Shown: positions 20,748 to 31,804 of the stretch, one piece after another
Position numbering within the stretch: the stretch's first letter is position 1
Layout: every line of letters starts with the position of its first letter
Assembly: GCA_027563935.2 (NCBI GenBank)
Contig: CM050453.2
Span: forward strand, 68,246,018 to 68,310,017
Length of the DNA: 64,000 bases
Source: Costus lasius
Taxonomy: Eukaryota > Streptophyta > Magnoliopsida > Zingiberales > Costaceae
Direction of reading: 5' to 3'
Position numbers and translations under genes: made by a program
Notes under the pieces: model-generated
What the model saw: the letters and a program-made list of their open reading frames with translations, nothing else
What the model was told of the DNA's origin: nothing
The model's database searches: none

Positions 20748-23393
20748 TGTAACGCCCCCTCAGAAATAACCCCAAACACAGACAGAATCCGCGGAAGATA
20801 GGGAACGTCACACACAATCAACAAGACAGATGCTAGGGAATAATAGCTTACAAAAAAACCGATACGAAAAATTTCGGCAGCATGTCCCCAGAAAAACTAA
20901 GGAAAATTCCTGTACATATTCCATAATACTACCAATTGGGTCAACATGCTGACCACAAACAGAAACACACCATTTCTAAATCAACATGCTCAATCCTTAT
21001 CACAAAATCAAATTAATAAACCACGATAATCAATAATTCTAGATAAAACAGAATTCACCGAAAACAGGCTTAAGCCCTCGGTTTAACAGTCGCACCAAAA
21101 CCAAATGCCAACCCGGCAACAATATCACAGTAATCGAGAAAGAAACAGCCACATCCGGCCAACATGTCCATGAACCAAAAATCATAAAACCTTGGCCACA
21201 TCCGGCCCTCAAAATAGCACAGGCTCGCAGGCCCCAAAATATCAAGTCAGTAAACTAACATCCGCTCAGGCTGTAGGCTCCTGCCCTGTATTTGAAAATA
21301 TTGGTGGGATGAGCTACACGGCTCAGTGAGTAGATAGTCTCATTCGACCATCCACGCATATACAATCAAAAATAGATGCAGATATCTTTTCAAAACTTTA
21401 ACGGAAGATATCAAGTATGATACACAATAAAACCGAAATCATAAATCACAATCATTATCAGAAAACAATACGCCCACAATCCCGGGCAACAAGATCACAA
21501 ATTGGCCTATCCGGCTAAACAGACTACGACTCACACAACTATTGTCCAGTGATTACAGAATTGACCCCGTGGGTCCAACCCGGCCCTCGTCAAGGCACTG
21601 AGAGTAACCTGCAGCAACGAATATCGGTGAGGTGTAGATTCAAGAGGTGGCCCCCGCCAGGTCACGACGTGGCACTTTGCTCTACGACACTCAACCACCC
21701 CCTTACCGGGAACACAAACAGAACAGAACGGGAGGTGAATGAATTCAAGAGGTGGCCCCCGTCTGACCAAGACGTGGCACTTTGCTTCAAACACCCAACT
21801 CTCAAAAGGTTTATCACTTGGACAAAATACCCTTAACACAAACCGGAAACCTGAACCTCTAACCTGGTCACTAGACTCTAGAACAGTCCCTCCATTACCG
21901 GAAACATATCAGAATAGGATGGGTGGATTCTCCAACCCCAAATCAGAATGACTGTTCACTGAGTGCTCTAGTTAACCCTTAGGTTTAGTCCACACAAGTC
22001 TAGGACTCTTATCCTCAATCATACAACACGAACATTATCTTAGACATCACATCAATCGAGTTCAGGAAAGGTCCTTAGATTTCATGCAAGTATGGTTTAA
22101 CCTTTTCTAAGTTATCATCAAAGGTTATCAATCAATATTTCATGTCATTACTTTCTACATACACCATTCAACTAAAAATACATATTAATGCAGAAAATAC
22201 ACCAAATTTCATCCACAGATAACATACATACAGAATATTACAGATTCATAGTTTTCTCCTAGTTCTTATAACAAAAGACAGAAATGCCCCTAGTTCAAAG
22301 TTTAAGTCATGCAGGAAAAGTTATCCAAAAATTTCGTAAAAATAGTCATTACGTCCCTCATGATCCCTAGATTCGTAATTTCAAGTTTTTCCCCAATTTA
22401 ACTAGAAAATTTACCGAATTACCCCTCGGTCAATGTCAGTCAACAGAAATTTTTATTTCCAAAAATTCCCAAAAAAAAACTATAGAATACTCATATACCC
22501 AATATCATGAAAATCAGGTTTGCCCCAATTTTTACCCATACGTTTAGGCGTAATTTCATGATGAAGGGGCGAAATTCTCATTCAAGCCCTAATCTTCATG
22601 CAATTGAAAAATCCAAAGTTACATACATGTTCAATCAAGGTCTAATTGATGATTAGAAGTCTCAAAAATGAAAAGCCCTAATTTTCATGCAACTAGGGTT
22701 TCAAAATTTTTTTGGGGGAAAGCAAGAAAACGTGTACAATTTTGCAAGCATGAGTTCATATCATATTTCTAGACATTAATCCTCTCTAAATCATGCAACA
22801 CCTTCAATATGCGTGAACTAGGTGAAGAGAAAATCCACTCACCTTCAATTTCGTTTCTTCCAAGCCAACACCCTCACGCCTCCCCTCACACCACTCACGT
22901 CGCCGGAGCACCCAAGGACCGCCGGAATTCGCCTCCACCACCAATCGCCGCCGGCCACAAGAAGAGGAGAAGGAGAAGAAGAAGCCGCCACCTTCACCAC
23001 CACTTGCCCAAGGGAGAAAATCGTGAGCAAAGAGGGAATTGAGGGAAAAACATGAGTAAACCCTCACACTTTCGTTTTCTACCTCCAAAGAATCCAAACC
23101 CAATAGCAAACATAAGTGGAAGATCCAATAACCCTTTAGTATAAGTTAATCTCCACCTCACCCTTATCAAGAGCTCTTACCCTTTTCTAATAGAAAGACA
23201 CCACTAGCCTAGTGGTACACAGCACACATTCTACGCCTTAAGTCGCAGGTTCGAATCCTCTCCGCGACACATATTTTTACATAGCAGGAAAATACACAAA
23301 TCGATACATTATCTCATTGAAAAACTTCTACAAAAATGCTAAATAGTCAAAACTTTATTTTTCTTACCTGCTAATAAATTTCCGGATCTTACA
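20748..23393 (-). repeat. Solo Gypsy LTR (Tekay/Del-like), minus strand
   Basis: The 2646-bp LTR reads TGTAACGCCCC at the left and CCGGATCTTACA at the right, flanked by the perfect duplication ATCAT (20743-20747 and 23394-23398). It is a different family from Gyp-K but shares the termini, a GAGCTACAC...CAGTGAGT block, and paired GAGGTGGCCCC...GTGGCACTTTGC blocks at 21641 and 21746. A GC-rich stretch at 22850-23030 gives overlapping proline/arginine-rich frames that I take as non-coding. No internal sequence remains. Confidence 0.92.
23205..23258 (+). other. tRNA-like pol III A and B boxes inside the solo Gypsy LTR
   Basis: TAGCCTAGTGGT (23205-23216) fits the A-box consensus and GGTTCGAATCC (23248-23258) is a perfect B box, 43 bp apart from start to start, followed by TCTCCGCGACAC. 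It cannot fold as a full tRNA in any way I can see. It could be a tRNA-derived SINE head or a tRNA relic. It is antisense to the LTR, near that LTR's sense start, and Gyp-K LTRs lack it. Confidence 0.6.
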
Positions 23394-24815
23394 ATCATCT
23401 TTAGAAATGAAATGCAGGAATCCAGATAAAACAAAATTTTAGAAAGAAAAATCATCAACACCAAGTATGCTGATCGAAGAACATTGGAAGCCTTGGGGCT
23501 TTATGAGGACGTGCTTTGGATGTTTGAGAGGATCAAGGCTAAGTAGTTCTTCCAGATGACTCTGCACACTTATCTACCACTTATTATGGAGTTCTTGAGC
23601 AGCTTAATCATTGACTTGAAGGAATTTTTGAATGGACTTGCAGAGGGGGAAATCACTTTCATATTAGCCAATGAGGAGAGGAAGCTTACATTGCAAGAAT
23701 TCAGAGATATCTTTGAGTTGAGCACAGGAGGGTATACTGAAATGCCTCTTGAATTCATGGAAGGCATCTTCTGGAACCAAATTACATATGAGAGTCATTT
23801 CTATACTATTTCTGCTAGAGCTAGCAAGATCAAGAACCCTTGTATTAAGTATGCTTACAGGGTTCTAGCACACACTATGTTTGGGAGAGGAGACAGTGAC
23901 GACATGGTCCGTCAACATGAGCTCTATTTTTTTTGGGGGATGCTCAATGGATTTGCTGTTGATGTTGCTTATTTCATGATCAAACACATGGACAAGGTTG
24001 CCAGAGCGAGCAGAGGATCTGTGGTAATAGGAGGTGTGATTACCCCTATATCTAGATATTCTAGGATAAAGCCCTATGGAATTGAGTTGGCAAAAGGGAA
24101 TGCAAGACTAGACATTGAGTCTTGCATAGCAATGAAGATGATTATTAGAGAAGGTGACATTTTTTGTTTGGTCCTTGGACCAAATATCCCTCCTCTACCC
24201 TTACCTCACATTAAGAACACCACGGTCAGAGAAAGAGCCAACTGGAAATTATCCCCTAGTGCAGCTGAGGCAGCTTTTACTCCACCGCTTGATATAGTTC
24301 CACCGCCACCCACCTGGGGTAGAAGGAGTGATCCCTATGGGATGGAGTCACCTCCTCATGATTCTTCACAGCCCGCAGGTACTTCCTCACATGGGATGAG
24401 GGGTGGTTTTGCTAGCCATCACGATCCAAGTTTTCAGGCGCTCACAGCATAGATGTACAACCAAGAACGCCGCCTGGATGGGATGGAAGAGACTCTGGGA
24501 TACATCCACATGGATATGGAGAGATTGTGTAATCATATGGAAGACATGGGCAACTTCCTTAATGACCGTTTTGGTTATCCAGATCATAGAGACTATGGAT
24601 ATCAAGGTGATCAAGGAGGAATGCCATACTATGATCCCATGGAGACTGCTGCAAGGGACTCTGAGGCCACACGATTAGATGACGATGAGTTGATGCTTTG
24701 TGAGTATTATCTTCCTTTATTTCTTTGCTATGCTATATTTTTCTATATCTTATTGTTGTTTCATATGATGAAGGGAAGGATAATGCTTTATGACCACCAC
24801 CACTGCTATTCTTGA

Positions 24816-25859
24816 CATGCTTATATTTTCGATGTGGTTGTACAATAATAATGATTACACTGATTATTTACTTTTCGATATGGTTGTACCATGCGATGAT
24901 GATATTATTTTTCTTGAGATTGTTGGATGCACGTGATTTACTTTGCTTGTTGCTTATATCTTGAAAGATTTTCATTGATGATCATAATAAGTATTTTCAT
25001 GATGATTTGATTGATGATAAATGAACTCAAATTCATGATTGAAGATATAACCCTATCATGTTAAATTTATTTCTTCAATACATATTTGTCTATTGAAATA
25101 TGACGTTGATTGATGCATAAGATTTTAGGTAGATGTATTATTTGAAGAATAAAATTTAAAGGTGAAACTTCTCTTTTGAATAAAATGAGTATATTAGTAT
25201 GATTTGTGAATTGAGATCAATTGATCAACCTAGTAGATGTTTAGTCTATTTTGCTCTTTGTTGGGAAATGAGAATCCAATATCCATAAAAATAGTGAGAG
25301 ACTCCCCTACTTGGCACTATGTAAAATTAATAGTGGTACCTAAGACATGGGTTGAAGTCTATGACAAAAAGATAATGAGAGAAAATGATAATAAGACTCC
25401 TCTACTTGGAACTATGTAAAATTGACAGTGGTACCGAAGAAAAGAGTTGAAGTCAAAAATAAAAAGTATGTGTCTATGCGGGTACATGCCATCTATGCAA
25501 AAATGACAAAATACATGAAAAAGAAAAAAAATATGTGTGGAAAAAGATATTGGAAACCTGGTTCTTGTAAACAAAAGCATAACGGATTTGAACTGAAATT
25601 AGGTGAAGTCTTGAGATTGAAAATTCTATTTATTATACGGTTGCGAAATTTTATTTGATTGAGTTGTAGATCTAGAGGATTGAATTCTAAGATTGATATA
25701 TTTATTTAAAATTTTATAAATCAATTGATAGAATTTTTCATCGATAGGTAGTATTTTAGAAATTTATTGAGCATAAAAAGGTTATTCTTTTAATCAAAAT
25801 TTTGATTTCAAATTTTGATTTTTGCTTGAGGACAAGCAAAGTTTGAGCCTTATTTATTT
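24816..25859 (+). other. Ath-B 3' non-coding region with a duplicated conserved block
   Basis: AT-rich and without coding potential. It carries two copies (25296-25360 and 25393-25455) of a block of about 60 bp containing CTACTTGGMACTATGTAAAA and GTGGTACC; Ath-F has one copy at 48050-48110. At 25822-25839 there is a perfect 7-bp stem, TTGCTTG-AGGA-CAAGCAA, 20 bp before the LTR, also present in Ath-F (48561-48578). Confidence 0.75.
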
Positions 25860-28800
25860 TGATGACACCAAAATATATAGTATATTTTGTATCATTTTAG
25901 ATACCTTTTCATGCTAAATTGAGGATCTTTTACTTGTTTTGATGCTGAATCAATCAAATATTGCCAAGTCTACTTCTATTTTGGTTTTTCATGATTTTCA
26001 GGCAAAAAGGCATCATTTCAGGGTGTTTTCGAGCAAAATCAAACACATAGAATAATTCTCATCATCAAGAAGAAGATGCATGACAAATTTCACACAAAAC
26101 GGAGCAACTCACCAAAATACGGTAGTGCCGTAATCTATATTATGGTACCGTATTTCCATACGATACCGTAATATCGGAGCACCTGCCATAATTTGGGAAA
26201 ACTTCAGATCAGATGATTGTGCGAAAAATATGGCACTGCCATAAGATTTTAGACAGCCGTATTTTGGAGCACTTTCGGAATATGAAAGTCACTAAAGGGG
26301 TGGGGAAACCCTAATATGCACATATATATAAAATCGCAAAGCGGAATCTAGGGTTTCCTACAAGATCGATTGGTATGCACATATATGATCAACTTAAAAC
26401 TTTGTAAAGATCAACACAAGATCATACTGATGCCATTGCTTGGATGGCTACTTGGAAGCAGAGAACGATGCGGCTCTCCTCCAAAGCGTGCGCACACAAG
26501 ATGAGAGAGGCTTCTCCTTGTCGTTCCTTGTGCTAGCAAGGATTTCCAAGTCTCCTGATCGAGTGAAGGGATGAGATCTCTCTTGGCTTGTCGAATTATT
26601 CTTGGCGTGAAAAAAAAAAGCTTCACAACACGAGAGAGGAGAGGCGAGTATAGAGCAATGCTCTCGAACGTGGAGGCGTGAAGAATATTTTGGAAAGCAT
26701 GACTTCCAAAAATAGTAAACCCTCAACGTTCATGCGATCATGCGTTCACCCCAAGTGAACCGATCGCTTCTCTTCTCCCCTTGAACCATGCGCTCACATT
26801 AAGTGAACCGGTTCATTGAATTTGGTTCAAAGACCAAATTAAACCAAGCATTGTCCTAGATCATATTGAACCAAAAGGTTCAAGATCTAACCATCCATCT
26901 CTTGATGCTCTTGATCTCACCGATCCAGCATCATTTCTCTCGATCGAAGCTTACCGATCTCAAGCCCTAATCAATCAAACATGATCAGACCAGATCTCAC
27001 TTACAATCAGAGTTTAAATCCCTTTAAACTGAACTAAAACAATTCAGTCCACACGATCTGACTTAAGTAAGCCATATCATCAAATTGTGCGACCCTAAGG
27101 GTTTCCTTTAAATGTCGGTAACGACAACTTACGTTATCACGAACAGAGAGGGGTATCTAGCAACACATCACTGTCTCCCGATATAAAGGAAAGAGTCTTC
27201 CAAGACTACACCCAAACCATAGCATAAGTGTGAATTCAATTCACTAGGCATACTTGTTTCCTTTGACACTGGATGTTCTTATTGGATAAGCATGTCAAGC
27301 CTGTAACTCCAATATGATGAGAGTGGTTAGATCAGATGAACATAGTCATCTGGGTATGGCCATACACTTTCTCAACCATCTCATCCAGAGGGCCCCTTTA
27401 GAACATCACACTCCAAACAAGGAGAAGGCAATCCTATATCTATCACTAGCGCCCTAACATGACTCATGCTCATTATCCAAGATAGTCTATAACCATTATG
27501 TTTCAAATGATATTGAACTACCTCAAGACAATGCCAATCATCATTTAGAAACACAAGCGATCTCAAGTCAGAGGAAGTATGCCACTTGTTTGCATATAAG
27601 GATTATTCACATTGTGACAAACAATTGAATATCCTAAGTAGGGTCTGTCCAGTACATCCAATGTACCCATGAGTCTACATCTTATTCCATGCTCGAAGCA
27701 TCCTATAAGATTAGAACACATATTAGTCTCAATCATATCAAGGCTGTCTCATGTTCACCAAGATATCTCGACTAAGGACAATACTGCATGTCAGCCAAGC
27801 TGAACAGCATTGAGACATTATTCAGAAGTATACATATGGCAGCAGATAATGCAACAACCTGAATAACAACCATTGCCTTTATAAACATTGAGTTTATACA
27901 TGATACTGATATAATCCCAAGGCCTCAAACATTAGCCTTAAGGGCATACCCCAACAGAATAGAGACCATTGCTGAAATTACGGCACTGCCGTAAACTATT
28001 TCACGGGCCGTATTCTCCAAATGGTTGCGACCAGAGAGTTCAGCCGATTTTACGGCAGTTCCGTGAACCATATTACTATGCCGTATTTCCCAGCACTTTC
28101 AGAACAGAACACTCGAGCGATTTTATGGCAGTGCCGTGAACTATTACACTGCCTTATTTCTGTTTTTTAACGCGACTCCTTGTTCAATTTCGATGCCCGA
28201 TTTTTGCAAAGAATATTACGGGTGATCCAGTGCTTTAAATTGGATGCCATAAGAAGAAGGAAGAGAGCTTACGACGAGAGGATCACGTAGACACCAAAAG
28301 CCCCAAATTGCATCCACTATCGAGTGAGAAATCACGGTACACGCCGCCGCTTAGGGTTCCACCGCCACGACCAATCCAGAGCACCTCTGGCCGTGATTTT
28401 CATACTGAAGCTTCGCCTGGAGAAAGAGACAATGTGCCAGAAGTTTCAGAACGAAAGGAGATCAATTTGAGGAGAAATCAAAGGAAGAAGAAGCACCGCC
28501 ACTGTTCACCACTTTCATTGCAAATTATGGTTGTGAAATATTTCATAGTCGTGCTGTATTTTCCTAAAACTCCTTTCTTGTTGATTTTTGATCTTTTAAA
28601 ATTATGGTATTTTGTAATTCCTTCACCATGCTAGCTTAAACTTATTTTGGGACATGGGGGAGTAATTCCCTTTGATTTTCTTAATGACTAGATAATCTTT
28701 TACTTTCATCATGATTATTCTACTTTGATAATTTTACCTATGTGATTATTGCTCTAAGATTCTCCTTAGTTTGCTTTTCGTCATCATGATTTAGAGTTTT

Positions 28801-29616
28801 CGCAATAAGGACCGAAAGGTGATTTGCTTGAGAACTTGGAACCCTAAAATTGATTAATAGGAACTCACAGTAGGAAACTAGGTTAAGTTCTTATTTCTTT
28901 ATTTTAGTAAGTTAAATTGTCATGATGATATTAATGAACTTTGGATTGAGTTATTGTGTCAAACGTGGAGATCTTGCACGAAAGTGAGGATTAGAACGTT
29001 GGAGAACCATAGGTAAAACGTGTGTTGAGTCTCGGATGCACGAAAGTGATCCTCGAGATTCCACTCAAGGCAATCAACTTAGAACTCGGATGCACGAAAG
29101 TGATCTTTGAGTTTTTTGATTGATGATTTACTTATCTTCAGCTTGGGATGAATCTTGCGCGAAAGTGAAGATTTATCTCTGCATGGTTATCTGGACGAAA
29201 GTGAGATAATCACTTTTTGAAGTAAATTGAGTCTTTATCATGTTAGAATTCGATTGATGAACATATTTATATATCTAGTCGTGGAAATCCAAGAGAATGA
29301 AACCCTAGTCCCAATTTCTCTCTGACATTATTCTCCCGCGTGTTTTCGCTCTCTGCTTAACTTTCTCTTTTTCAATTGCCTAGATAGGAAGAAATCAATT
29401 ATTCGGTACTTAACAGCATAGGTCTCTTTGGGGATCGATATTTACTTTATTACTTTGAGTATCCTTGCACTTGCAGACACTACAAGTTAGGGACAACAAG
29501 TTTTTGGAGCCGTGCCAGGGAGTGACAATAGCCCTGTACACCAATACCTTTGGCCGCGACACCTGAAACGAGTCTACCATCTTGTATTTAAAAGTGTGTC
29601 CTTTTGGACCACATCA
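25860..29616 (+). repeat. Ath-B 3' LTR, interrupted by a Copia solo LTR
   Basis: It begins TGATGACACCAAAATATA and ends CCACATCA, followed by CCCCT. Removing 26283-27961 leaves 2078 bp, one base off the 5' LTR. The fossil primer site recurs at 29503-29520 and the palindrome TTACGGCACTGCCGTAA at 27978-27994. Many differences from the 5' LTR are C/T or G/A changes within the palindromes, as expected of methylated CG sites. Confidence 0.87.
26283..27956 (-). repeat. Solo Copia LTR of the Cop-1/D/A family, minus strand
   Basis: The 1674-bp LTR is flanked by the perfect duplication GAATA (26278-26282 and 27957-27961). It reads TGAAAGTCACTAAAG at the left and GGCATACCCCAACA at the right, the reverse complement of the family's LTR. 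It is more diverged than the LTRs of Cop-D. The family hairpin is at 27123-27138 with one G/T wobble. Confidence 0.93.
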
Positions 29617-29621
29617 CCCCT

Positions 29622-30116
29622 CTGCACGCCCGTTCCCGTGACTGTGTTCGATGCTACACCAAACCAACCCGGACATGGCCAGGCCGTGATGGAGAGCACG
29701 GCCGTGATGGAGAGCACGGCCGTGATGGAGAGCACGGCCGTGATGGAACTTTCTGTGGACTTCGGGCCCAATATTACGGCCCGTAAAAAAGACTACGACC
29801 CCAACCATCTGCCCTGACATGGCCCGGCCGTGAAGCATTCTGTGGATTTCGGGCCGAACATTACGGCCCGTAAAGAAGACTACGGCCTCGACCATCTGCC
29901 CCGACACGGCCAGGCCGTGACGACCAGCACGGCCGTGACATGGTCCAGTCGCGACGCGAACGCGGACACGGCCCGCGACATGCCCGTGTCCCCGACTGTG
30001 ATCTCCGTGACGGATTCTGGAGCACCCGAACACGCCCATGACCACCGACACAAGCAAGCCGTGATCGCCCCTGAAGATGAGATCAGGCCCCGACGACCCC
30101 ATTTCTACGTACACCA
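29622..30116 (+). pseudogene. ORF-E1, piece 2, with peptide repeats
   Basis: This continues piece 1 in the same phase. It contains an 18-bp tandem array encoding STAVME (29683-29747) and then two 29-codon repeats (from 29755 and 29842) whose shared core is DFGPNITARK, DY and HLP. A TGA at 29815-29817 interrupts it. The DNA of each repeat includes TTACGGCCCGTAA (29773 and 29862). The C-terminal part is rich in Asp/His/Pro (APEHAHDHRHKQAV, RPRRPHFYVH). It ends at the CACCA duplicated by Cop-D. The function is unknown; the nearest relative seen is the inverted copy at 50299-51047. Confidence 0.6.
29683..29747 (+). repeat. 18-bp tandem repeat in ORF-E1
   Basis: The unit GCCGTGATGGAGAGCACG is present 3.6 times without change. 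Its length keeps the reading frame, repeating a six-residue peptide (AVMEST). The lack of divergence suggests recent slippage. Confidence 0.95.
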
Positions 30117-31784
30117 TGATGGAACCCCTAATCTAAGGGGGAAGAAACCCTAAACATGCGCATCTAGCATGCATAGCGGAAAGAGGGCTTCAAGTAGATC
30201 GCATATGAACTATATGTTAACTTAATTCAACTTAAGATCAAGTTTTGATCTTACCAATGCCATGGATTGGATGGCGGCTTGGAATGAGAGAGAGCAAGCG
30301 AGATCTCCTCCAAAGAATACACACACCAAGTGATGAAGGCTTCCAACTTGCGCAACTTTGTGCTAGCAAAATGCCAAGTTGTCCTTCTCGAGTGGTAGGG
30401 ATGAAGATGATGCTTTTGCCGGTTCTCCTCTTGTCGTCCACTCCAAGCTTCTCTCAAGTCTCGCCGAGCAAGAGCAAAACGCAAGGAGACAAGGGATGAA
30501 TGAGCTCAAGCCGTTTTGGCGTTTCAAGGAGCCATGCGCTCAATGACTTTCCAAATTTGGAAACTCCATTAAGCCATGCGTTCTCCTCTTCAAGCAAACC
30601 GCCCAAAACGCTTATGGATCGAACCATGGGTTCACCCATGTAAACCGGTTCAATCCAAATTGGTCCAAACCAAAGCAATCGGTCTAGATCAACCAAACCC
30701 TAAGGTTTCCAATCCAACCGTTCATCTTATGATGCTCTTGATCTCACCGATCTAGCATCAATACTCACGATCGAAGCTTACCGATCTCAAGCCCTAATCA
30801 ATCAAACATGATCAAGCTAGATCTCACTTACAATCAGAGTCTATATCCCTTTAAACTGAACCCAAATAATTCAGTCCACACGATCTGACTCAAAGAAAGC
30901 CATATCACCAAATTGTGTGACCCTGAGGGTTTCCTTTAAACGTCGGTAACGATAACTTACGTTATCACGATCAGTGAGGGGTATCTAGCAACACATCACT
31001 GTCTCCCGATATAAAGGAAAGAGTCTTCCAAGACTCCACCCAAACCATAGCATAAGTGTGAATCAACTCACTTGGCATACATGATTCCTTTGCCACTGGA
31101 TGTTCTTATTGGACAAGCATGTCAAGCCTGTAACTCCAATACGATGAGCATGATTAGATCAGATGAACATAGTCATCTGGGTATGGCCATACACTTCCTC
31201 AATCATCTCATATAGGGGGGCCCTCTAGAACATCACACTCCTTAAACAAGGAGACGGCAATCCTTTATCTATCACAAGTGCCCTAACCTGACTCAAGCTC
31301 ACCATCCAAGATAGTCTATAATCATTATGTTTCAAATGATATTGAACTACCTCAAAACAATGACAATCATCATTTAGAAACACAAGTGATCTCAAGTCAA
31401 AGGACATGTGCCACTTAGTGCTTACAAGGATCATTCACATTGTGACAAGCAATGGAATATCCGAGTAGGGTCTGTCCAGTACATCCAATGTACTCATGAG
31501 TCTACATCTTATTCCATGCTCGAAGCATCCTATAAGATTAGCACTCATATTAGTCTCAATCATATCAAGGCTGTCTCATGTTCACCAAGATATCTCGACT
31601 AAGGACATAGAGCCTGTCAGCCTAGCTGAACAGCTTTGAGACATTATTCAGAAGTACACTTATTACAGCAGACAAGATAACAACCTGAATAATAACCATG
31701 CCTTTTATAAACTTAAGAGTTTATTACATGATACTTATACAATCCCAAGGCCTCAAACATTAGCCTTAAGGGCATACCCCAACA
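30117..31784 (-). repeat. Cop-D 3' LTR
   Basis: The plus strand reads TGATGGAACCCCTAATC at the left and GGCATACCCCAACA at the right. The LTR hairpin GATAAC-TTAC-GTTATC is at 30951-30966. The short frames inside recur exactly in the other LTR and are not genes. Confidence 0.96.
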
Positions 31785-31801
31785 ATCTCCCACTTGCACT
31801 T
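31785..31801 (-). promoter_or_regulatory. Polypurine-like tract of Cop-D
   Basis: The minus strand reads AAGTGCAAGTGGGAGAT, ending at the start of the 3' LTR. The same tract precedes the 3' LTRs of Cop-1 and Cop-A. Confidence 0.85.
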
Positions 31802-31804
31802 AAT

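Larger units (their letters stand above)
20660..24815 (+). pseudogene. Ath-B env-like / ATHILA ORF1-type remnant, split by a solo LTR
   Basis: The frame begins MAPKTKSICPRRKGK at 20660 (basic N-terminus), is interrupted at 20748-23398, and resumes degenerate with KYADRRTLEALGLYEDV (about 23465). From 23556 there are 298 open codons including LEFLSS-type MEFLSSL, KLTLQEFRDIF, FGRGDSDDMVRQHELYF, VVIGGVITPISRYS and VRERANWKLS. A single TAG at 24450 is followed in the same frame by an acidic, probably coiled segment (MEETLGYIHMDMERL) and finally a hydrophobic run (YLPLFLCYAIFFYILLLF, about 24705-24765) before basic residues. Stops at about 23436 and 23546 show decay. From memory this resembles the PF03078-like ATHILA protein; its position after the place of pol suggests the env-like gene, but a gag-like role is not excluded. 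Confidence 0.7.
14368..29616 (+). mobile_element. Athila-type Gypsy element Ath-B: gag and env-like remnants, no pol
   Basis: The unit is bounded by CCCCT at 14363-14367 and 29617-29621. The LTRs are 14368-16446 (2079 bp) and 25860-29616 (2078 bp once a solo Copia LTR is removed), about 93 percent identical by eye over the first 430 bp. Internal order: primer site (split by a solo LTR), gag remnant 18443-19822, palindrome-rich spacer, env-like remnant 20660-24815 (split by a Gypsy solo LTR), 3' non-coding region with a hairpin, 3' LTR. No reverse transcriptase, RNase H or integrase motif occurs. Without the three later insertions it would be about 9.0 kb. Confidence 0.85.

Noticed and set aside
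22809..23109. Overlapping proline/arginine-rich frames as a gene in the solo LTR
   Set aside because: Four frames on two strands are open together because of GC-rich triplet-like composition; the region lies wholly inside a solo LTR with a clean target duplication.
23205..23258. A functional tRNA gene
   Set aside because: No acceptor stem or anticodon arm can be paired around the A and B boxes; only the promoter-like parts are convincing.
30238..30499. Identical small frames at 30.2 kb and 37.7 kb as duplicated genes
   Set aside because: They are the two LTRs of Cop-D; the same holds for pairs at 3.0/10.5 kb (Gyp-K) and 56.4/63.3 kb (Cop-A).
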